64,000 nt of DNA from Glebionis coronaria. Lineage: Eukaryota > Streptophyta > Magnoliopsida > Asterales > Asteraceae. Below are positions 56,839 through 64,000 of the stretch, piece after piece. The position numbers and the translations under genes were made by a program. The notes under the pieces were generated by a model, which saw only the letters and a list, made by a program, of their open reading frames with translations, had not been told where the DNA came from and did no database searches. The stretch's first letter is position 1. Each line of letters opens with the position of its first letter. The stretch is taken from positions 22,766,488-22,830,487 of the forward strand of contig CM046882.1 of the NCBI GenBank assembly GCA_025667525.1, given 5' to 3'.

Positions 56839-58940
56839 ATCCATCATTGTATAGATCATTTTCAAATTTAAACTCTTGATACCCTTAACCGAATATATTA
56901 TTGTGGAGGTTATCTTCTTTTGACGTTGAGCTTTGCCTTATTTGGTCTTGTATGTTGGTCCAGATCTTGTTTGTAATGGCTTTGTTCCTTCATGACTTTG
57001 TGATATTTATCTTGAGCCTTAGCCTTTTGACTTTGAGTGTTTGAGATCTTTAATCAATCCTTGTCTCAAATCATCGTATGATTTGACGTTTTATGATCTT
57101 CACCATTTTATGATCTTGTGTCTTCACCCACATGATCATACTCTATATCATCTTGAAAGCCTGTAACTTCTTCATTTTGCAACAAGGTTGACAATCTCCC
57201 ATTGCTATGCTACATATATTGAAGCTAACAATCTCACATATATCAACAATTTTGACTTTAAAGAAGTTCTTGGATATCATAGTTGCGGAAGTCTTTAACA
57301 TTGTTTGATCTTGATCTTGATCTTTCTTAATGCTTAAAGTATAACTTTGTAGCTTGAGCATAAGCATATGGTCATGGATATGATACCGTGCGTATGAGGT
57401 TGGAACACTATCGTTTATTTATGAACTAAGTCAGTTAGCACTAAAAAGTGAACATGTCTTTGTCATTCATCTTAAGATCGACTGCATTAACCTCTGGTTC
57501 CGTGAGGACCGTTAATAGTGAAAGTATTGTACATGTGATTAGGTAGTCTTATTATAAGATCATCCTTAACCGTTAATAGTGCAAGTATTGTAAATTTATA
57601 AGTAGTGTATGTGTACAATTATCACATAAGATATGCATAAGAGTCGTCATAGCTTAAAACACAAATATCATGCAAAACAAGTTTCATTTTAGCATTTGAG
57701 AACATGCATAAATTAGACGAGCTAAAATGTATTATGTTGGCATTGATTCGATAAGAACAAGACCTTATAATAAGCACGTGTTTAGCAAATAAGTATGAAG
57801 ACATATGAGCATGTTGCATAACAACACAATTGCTACTTTGATATCCAATTACTACTTATTTGGTATGTACTTTTAACGGGATACAAATTCCATCCATGTA
57901 AACTAACATTAGGCATATTTAGGAAAAATCATTTAGTCAAGTTAGAGAATGAGTATGAGACTATCACTAGTGGTGCTCAAATAAGGCTAAACGTGACCAC
58001 TTTTACGGGTTATACACGAACCCGACTTCTTCTCGAAGCAATGCCACCGTCAGGTCAAATTGAATTTCTAGTGCAATAGGTTCTCTAGTAGTCATTCTTA
58101 TTTTAGACAAAAAGCAATTCCTATATTTTCCATATGAAGTGAAGCAAGGATTTGATATGCATTGACCATTAATAATTAGCCTAGAGTGAATCAATTATCA
58201 TGTTTCATAAAATCCTAATCAAGTATAGGACTTAAGTAAGAAATCAAGAAACATATAGAAGCATAAACAAGAAGGAGTCAATTATAGCAAGACGTATTCA
58301 AAGAGGCATAGAAAGTAATGTCTATGTAGAAGAAAGATTTTTAATAATGCACCACTGTATATCTTTTGAGAATTATCAAATTAAGATTACTTACCTTGAT
58401 TGATTTTGTGAATTAAAGAAAGAGTTAGAAAACCTTAAGTGATCAATTTTACTAAACAGAACCATGATCATGTTTTTCACTAAATTTGACTCATACCAAC
58501 GCAAGTTTCATCACTCAAAATGTTCATAATATGTTTATGTAACATTTGCAAGTCAATGCCTATATCCAATCAAACACAAAACTTCATGCACGTGGCCTAA
58601 CATGAATCCTATTAAGCATAGTCAAAATACTAACAAGTAAGACTCGTGTTGTTTATGAAAACATTCATGTTTTAAGTGGAGAGTGTATTCACACAAGGAT
58701 TACAAAAACTATGTACTCATTGTACATGGGTTGATGTTGGTTCAAGTTATTTTAGAAAAACAAGTGTTTGAAACTGCATTGGTCACGGACCCTTTGCAAG
58801 GGCACATACCTTTTTCAAAGGGGTCCGTGGACCTCTGAGACAGTTGGAGCAAAACGTGATTTTTGACCCCAACTATGAAGATAGGCTTCAGGAGTTGTTC
58901 AACAACCATGTTCCACATGTGTATACTGTAAAGAAGATTA
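56839..58940 (-). other. 3' non-coding region of the older SIRE-like element
   Basis: ggctttgttccttcatgact, tgacttgagtg-like words and tgtgattaggtag correspond to the 3' region at 29292-29860 of the younger element. No gene. Confidence 0.55.
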
Positions 58941-58944
58941 AGGA

Positions 58945-59157
58945 TCAAGAGAATGTACGTTTGTTGCAAGCATATTCATAGCATATCATACTCGAGTGGT
59001 AAGCATGTTCTTTTCTAAAGCTTATAACGTTTCCATCAAGAATAACATTACCTCTATCCGTGGATTTGTATGTACTAAAGAGGTTCCTGTTACCCGTCAT
59101 ATGCTTTGAACAACCATTTTCCTGGATCCATTCGTCGAGCTCAAGTCCGACATTCAA
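58945..59157 (-). pseudogene. Copia protease fragment
   Basis: ENGCSKHMTGNRNLFSTYKS matches the Copia protease segment (usual DSGCSKHMTG; here the catalytic Asp position reads Glu-Asn, so it would be inactive). It sits directly next to the 3' non-coding region, so integrase, RT and RNase H have been deleted. Confidence 0.75.
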
Positions 59158-59206
59158 GTATACCTATAAATCATGAGACTCAAGTCTTTGGTCCCTATTG
59201 TTTTAT

Positions 59207-60449
59207 GGGTGCGTTTGGGTTAATCATACTTCCCATAGCCATAACAATTTGAGTGTTAGTGAACATATCCCATGGAACTAGATTTCTTATTAAAAACTAA
59301 TTTCAACATGTGCACATAATGTCGACATAAAAACACATATGCATATAGAATGAACGCATAAACATATAGGTGTAATGCAGTGGTTATCTAAGAATGAGAA
59401 GACAGTGATTTGCAAGTAGAAGAAATACTCATAAAACATATAAGCATACAAGGTTTGACACAAGCATGATGTTCATATGCACAAATATCCATTAGCACTC
59501 AACACAAGGATAATAAAAATCCTACGAATTCTTTTTAGCATCATAATTTTATCTTATATCAAACACCATTTTTTCAGGAACACTTATATGTTTAAAGAAT
59601 AACCTAAGGTGGTGTACTTGACAAGTTTAATGGAGCTAGAAAAACATTGCGTTTTTCTGATGATCAAAACCGAATGAGATAGATATCGAAATCTATCCGC
59701 ACCCAGACGAATTTTGGAGTTGCATTCGTGTCCGCAGGTCGCGCGCTCATGCACAAGTTTAGTAGCTTCGAACCCATTTTTGGCCTAGAAATCTCACTTT
59801 CTGCACCCCTCCCCCTATGCGGGCGTAGGCGTAGAAGTAAAAACCCACAAATGAATATTCAAGGCAGAAAGCAAGATTTCTTTATAAACATGTTTCACTT
59901 CATGTTTTGAGCGATGTGGGACAAATCTATTTTCAAATATTGTGTTTCACGTGCCTCATTTTGAGACACGATATCTCATTCATATTAACTCCATATTGGA
60001 CATACTTTAGCTCGTTGCGAAGCTCTTTTCGTGAAGAACACAAAGCTACTAAGTACTACGCATATATATAACATATACATATATAAAATTATGTCAAAAG
60101 TATTGCAAAAACCTATTTTGAAAACATTTTTTCCAACATAAACAATACACGCCAAAAAAGAATAAAACAATCGGATAGATAATATAATAACCAGTCACTG
60201 ATCATAAGCCTCACACTAAGTGAACATCAAATTATAATAAGTTATAATATCATACGTAACATGTGTTCAGATTTTTTTACATATTTAAAAAATATATTAC
60301 ATTGCTAAGGATACTCAAAACCCAAAGGTGAATGTGGAATTTATTTTCAATAACCAATACAATGCGTGATACAAATAATCTGAATATACCAAACAAGGTT
60401 TTTAAAATATCTTTCAGTCTATGCCCAAACCCAAATACCAAACGCACCC
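59207..60449. mobile_element. TIR element with GGGTGCGTTTGG termini, 1.2 kb
   Basis: Starts gggtgcgtttgg and ends ccaaacgcaccc, a perfect 12-bp inverted repeat. No convincing target duplication (left tat, right taa). No transposase is visible. The same terminal word begins the tract at 44655. Confidence 0.5.
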
Positions 60450-60644
60450 TAAATTAAAAGATGATGAGATTCTTCGAAACAAGTGGAAATGATAATTTTA
60501 ATAGTCACGTATCTCTCTTTTACAAATACCATGTTTGTTATGTAAAAAGCTTAAATCATTTACTCTTAAAACAATTGATCAACGACTACTGTGAAAAGTA
60601 ACTTTTTAACGCTATGGCACCGATGGATAAGTGTCTATAGCGAC

Positions 60645-60768
60645 CACCCAATTGAGGTTGACACAATTGGTCAAAGCATTGGGCTCTTTAACCAATGGTT
60701 TCGAGTTCGAGTTTTGGACCATCAAGTTATCGAGCAAACTCTCACGGAAAATTAGTTCGTTAGTCTTA
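60645..60768 (+). repeat. tRNA-Lys-like SINE fragment
   Basis: aattggtcaaagcattgggc + tctttaaccaatgg resembles a tRNA-Lys D-arm and anticodon stem with a CTTT loop. It is followed by gagttcgagtttt (B box). The 5' acceptor half does not pair well, so it is not a functional tRNA. Confidence 0.5.
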
Positions 60769-60769
60769 A

Positions 60770-61100
60770 GAAAAAATTTCAAGAATAGTCCCTATCGTTT
60801 GCACTGAACATCAACTTTAGTCCCTATCTCAAAATAACTGCACCAGTCGTCCCTATCATTTACAACTTGGATAAAAAATCGTCCCTATCTTGGATGGGAG
60901 TTAGTTTTGCTCGTTAAATGGTACGAGGGGAGGGGTAATTTGGTCCTTTAAATACTATCCCATGTATTTATAAGCTCAGTATTTCTTTTACACACACACA
61001 TACGATCACACACACTCTTTCTCAAACTCTATTCCCTCCATTAAACTTAAACACCTTTTTAAAAAATCCCCAATTCAATCACTGTGGTTTTTCCCCAGAA
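60770..61100 (+). mobile_element. Mutator terminus related to the one at 45567
   Basis: gaaaaaatttcaagaatag, then tccctatcgtttgcac and cttggatgggagttagttt align with the 150-bp terminus of the element at 45567-47201. It lies directly upstream of the frame at 61101. The opposite end is missing. Confidence 0.7.
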
Positions 61101-61617
61101 ATGGATGGTATTGGTTGGAAGATTAAAGAGCCATTTGGACCTTACAAAATGCCTATAACGGTAAGACGAATTAATCAATTAGACATAGTTTTTTTTTAAT
61201 TTTACAGCTTTTTTAGGGTTTATGTACAAATTACTTTAATCATAATGTAATTGAAGTAATTATGCATATTTAATTGTTTAATTTCATTTTGTAGAAAAGG
61301 ATCTTGCTCTGTTTTCCCTAAAAATACATCATGTTGGTAAGATCATCTTTGTTAATAATAGAAGGAGATATGTAAATGGGTTAGTTAGTTATGTCGAATG
61401 GGTTGATATAGATAGGTTTTCAGCTCATGAGTTGAATGCTGTAATGTAGGAATTAGGATATGTGAAACAAGAACCTATGTACTATCATTATATGATTCTT
61501 GGGATTGACCTTGATGTGGGATTGAGAGCTTTAGGTAATGATCAAGATGTTATTGGGTTAGCTAAGTATATCCCTAACAACAAACTAATTATTGTATACT
61601 ATGAACACCTAGTCTAA
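61101..61617 (+). pseudogene. Mutator-associated gene, PB1-like N-terminal domain, broken
   Basis: Exon 1 starts MDGIGWKIKEPFGPYKMPIT; after an intron with a tag acceptor near 61294 the frame reads FSLKIHHVGKIIF, SYVEWVDIDRFSAHELNAVM, a TAG stop at 61447-61449, ELGYVKQEPMYYHY, then IDLDVGLRALGNDQDV and AKYIPNNKLIIVYYEH. This is the PB1-like domain found at the N-terminus of many plant MuDR-type proteins. The remainder, including the transposase core, is absent, and an LTR-like sequence begins at 61618. Confidence 0.7.
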
Positions 61618-62340
61618 CACCCCTAATTTACCTTTGCGCAGCGGAATATCATAATTGGGTGTTAGTCAAAGAATCATCCCACACAAGCCATATTGAACGA
61701 CTCAAAAGAGACGTTTTAAACATAAGTAATTTAAAAACTTATTAAATTACAACAACAACATAAATTGTCTAAAAGTTTTCCACCACAAAATATAATAGAG
61801 TAGCATTAGGTCCCCACAAATCTCAACCCATTTAAAACCAACCCTATTGTTTACAAAACATACAATAGATACAAATTGTTTTTGTTAAAAGGGGGGAAAA
61901 CAAGTTAGACCATCCACAAGCCACAACAACATCCATTGCATGTGCTTCTATCATCCTCGATTACCTGAAATACATGCTTAAAAATCGTCAACAAATAATG
62001 TTGAGCGAGATCTATAGGTTTTACAAAATCATAATTGAACATAAGTATAAAATTCATTCACGATCGTTCAATAGTATGCAGATAATTACAAACTATTATC
62101 GGGTATTACTCATTATAGCATAGGCTATTTAATTATGTTTAAGCTCATGACACCGACCCCATAAACTAATCACCCGCGCCAAATGCCGGCGTGATTTAAG
62201 TGAAACCATTTCCCTTCTTAGGTATTCGTTGCCAATCATACCTTTTTCTTGACACAAGTTATCCAACCACAGAGGGTACTCAACGTACTACTCTCGTCTA
62301 GGATAGGGTCGTCAACCCAATAGTACTACCAATTGTTCAA
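61618..62340. mobile_element. LTR-like sequence of unknown family
   Basis: Contains cctcgattacctgaaatac and atgttgagcgagatctatag, words I associate with Asteraceae LTRs, plus an inverted pair ctaacaccc...gggtgttag near its left end (61614-61672). I could not fix its edges or a target duplication. No gene. Confidence 0.35.
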
Positions 62341-62344
62341 GCGG

Positions 62345-63778
62345 CTATTTATGGCGAACGTTATTTGAACTAGTTCGAGACGTGTTCTTTGGACTATGTC
62401 TAGGGAGACTAGATGCAATCATGTGATTAGGTCTTGCAAAAGTTGTTTTAGTCACATTGGCCCTAGTTGGTGGAATGACCGGTCTAGAAAGATGAACCAT
62501 ATCAACTTGGGAGGCAAACCGCGGTCTCGAGGATTGAGGTCGCTCGGATCTAAATGCAGTCAGTTGTCTAACGGACTGATTTGTAGGCGGTTTCCCCAAG
62601 ATTGATGTTTTTTCAAGCTTAGTGTCCACACTAGTTCCTTTAGTTTTCCTCAATTCGTTTTTCAACGCAGCTATAGCAAAGACCTTTTCTTGTACTTGAG
62701 CCTTTAAATTCTCATTCTCTTTGAGCAATTCATCTTGGGATGCCAATTTAGATTCTAGCTACTTAATTTGTAACAAAAGATTATCTTTTTCACCTTTAAA
62801 ATCTAGAACTTTTTGATCTAATTATCGTTCAAGAACAACGTTTGACTTTTTAAGTTTTTCAAAGTATGTTTCAAATTTGTTCGTTTTCTTAGTAAATTCA
62901 AGTTTGGCATCCTCAAGATCTTTTGATTGTTGAGCTACGATCGTTTCGAGCTCTTTAATCTTGGAATCAGAAGCAGTTAATGAAACAGTCATAAGGCAAT
63001 TATCATGATTGTTAGCATTCTGAACACTTTCTCTCCCATTATGACGCACATCGGATGAATAAGAAATGGTATCGCTATCACTCTTTTCCATCCCATGTTT
63101 GTCATAATTAGGTTCGAAATGCTTAATATGCGGCATTTCATCAACATATACATCATATACAACATTACATTGTACCATGTTTGTAGCCTCTTCGTCATAA
63201 ACGGGTATGGTGTCATCATAAGAGATGTCTGTAACATTCCCTGACGTGTTGCTGATATCATGCTTAACTGTTGATTCCATGCCCTTGGAATATTTAACAG
63301 CCTCCAACTCGTCTTGCACTCCATTATCATACGCTTGCTGAAGTCGGGATCTTTCATAAATCGAAGACGAGACCGATGTCATGAGTTTCAATAGTGTACC
63401 ATGGAAATCTTGAAGCTCGGTATGTGTGTCTCGAAGAAATGATTGGCAAATGTCTGAACTTTCAGACTTGACGGTATTGAATTGGAGAAAAGGCGTGAGC
63501 TGTGTCACGAGAGCCTTATATGCAAGTGCCGTTGCAGAGTGATTGAATTCTTCATTGTGGAGTTGCTCTGCTAGTTGGTTCAAAGAGAGGAATATTTAGT
63601 CGATAAATATGTAACGATCTTGACAGAAGAGTGTCACAAATTCGCTTCCTCCTTGAAGCCATGAAAGGGTGACAAGATGAGACTGAAGTATTCGAAATAA
63701 CGTTATACCACTTTCTCTAGCTATATTTTTCATTAGATGCAAGTCTCCCTCTTGGGATGTTGAATGCAATGATTCCAT
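62345..63778 (-). pseudogene. Copia gag-like coiled-coil region of the older element
   Basis: Minus strand, from MESLHSTSQEGDLHLMKNI (63778) through a stop near 63597, then NQLAEQLHNEEFNHSATALA (63583-62822), another stop, and ENENLKAQVQEKVFAIAALK (62746-62345). The Glu/Lys/Leu-rich heptads and the tail SILGKPP...RPRFAS match the coiled-coil gag module of the SIRE-like element at 36986-36090 (SSILGKPS). The 5' leader and LTR lie beyond the window end. Confidence 0.7.
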
Positions 63779-64000
63779 TGAAATTCGATAATGGTAATTG
63801 TGTTAGTTGTTGAAAAAACTAATACGAGATTTCAATTCGAGGAGAAATCGAAAAATTGATTTCTAGGGATTTTACAAACCAACGAATTCAAAATCCGTCT
63901 TTAATTTCAAATAATAATACCCGATCAAAATCCGTAGTCACTAAAAATCAAATTTAAAATCTAGCCATTTTTCTTAGTCTCGTCTCAAATAAATTTCGTC
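63779..64000 (-). other. Leader of the older SIRE-like element (to window end)
   Basis: Upstream of the gag-like start on the minus strand. No frame is seen. By position it is the 5' untranslated leader, cut by the window edge. Confidence 0.4.

Noticed and set aside
60645..60768. Functional tRNA-Lys gene
   Set aside because: The acceptor stem does not pair and the D and T arms carry mismatches; better read as a SINE remnant.

Overview
The window is nuclear DNA of a flowering plant, most likely a eudicot of the daisy family (Asteraceae). The evidence is spliced genes with GT-AG introns, a gene of the NDL/SF21 family (SF21 was first described in sunflower), germin-like proteins, an F-box/LRR gene and a dense nest of plant transposable elements. 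The family assignment is an inference from the style of the retroelements and the SF21 match; no species can be named from sequence alone.

Host genes lie in the first 26.4 kb. An 11-exon NDL/SF21-like gene (+, 136-2477) is followed by four germin-like protein (GLP) genes on the minus strand: GLP1 at 2970-3735, and GLP2, GLP3 and GLP4 at 21710-26392. All four have the same two-exon structure and a phase-1 intron, and encode 215-216 aa. The GLP family is split by about 18 kb holding transposons and one F-box/LRR gene (+, 19311-21149). This reads as a tandem GLP array expanded by duplication and later invaded by mobile elements.

The 5.0-18.0 kb interval holds a 1.45-kb Mutator-like foldback element, a Stowaway MITE, and a decayed L1-type LINE (minus) with two LTR-like insertions: a 2.7-kb solo LTR with a perfect CCTAC duplication and a second likely solo LTR. 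It also holds a hAT-type MITE with a perfect 8-bp duplication and a Harbinger-like element, followed from 18.4 to 19.0 kb by a tandem trio of tRNA-derived SINE-like units.

From 26.7 kb to the end the window is almost entirely mobile DNA. In order: a gag-only Gypsy derivative; a 12.7-kb SIRE-like Copia element (minus, 28897-41565) whose gag carries a 283-bp tRNA-derived SINE with a perfect 17-bp duplication; a Harbinger-type MITE; a Mutator-like element carrying a broken PPR gene piece; a second Mutator-like element carrying a kinase-like piece; a nearly intact plus-strand Copia element (48078-53209) whose polyprotein frame has one stop codon; another Mutator-like foldback; and a mosaic of older Copia, SINE, Mutator and LTR fragments from 55.1 kb on.

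Five Mutator-type elements are recognised from long inverted termini, four of them with 9- to 10-bp direct duplications that I could read directly. Two carry host gene fragments. The host genes do not form a pathway together, apart from the GLP paralogs, which probably act as apoplastic cupin proteins with overlapping roles.
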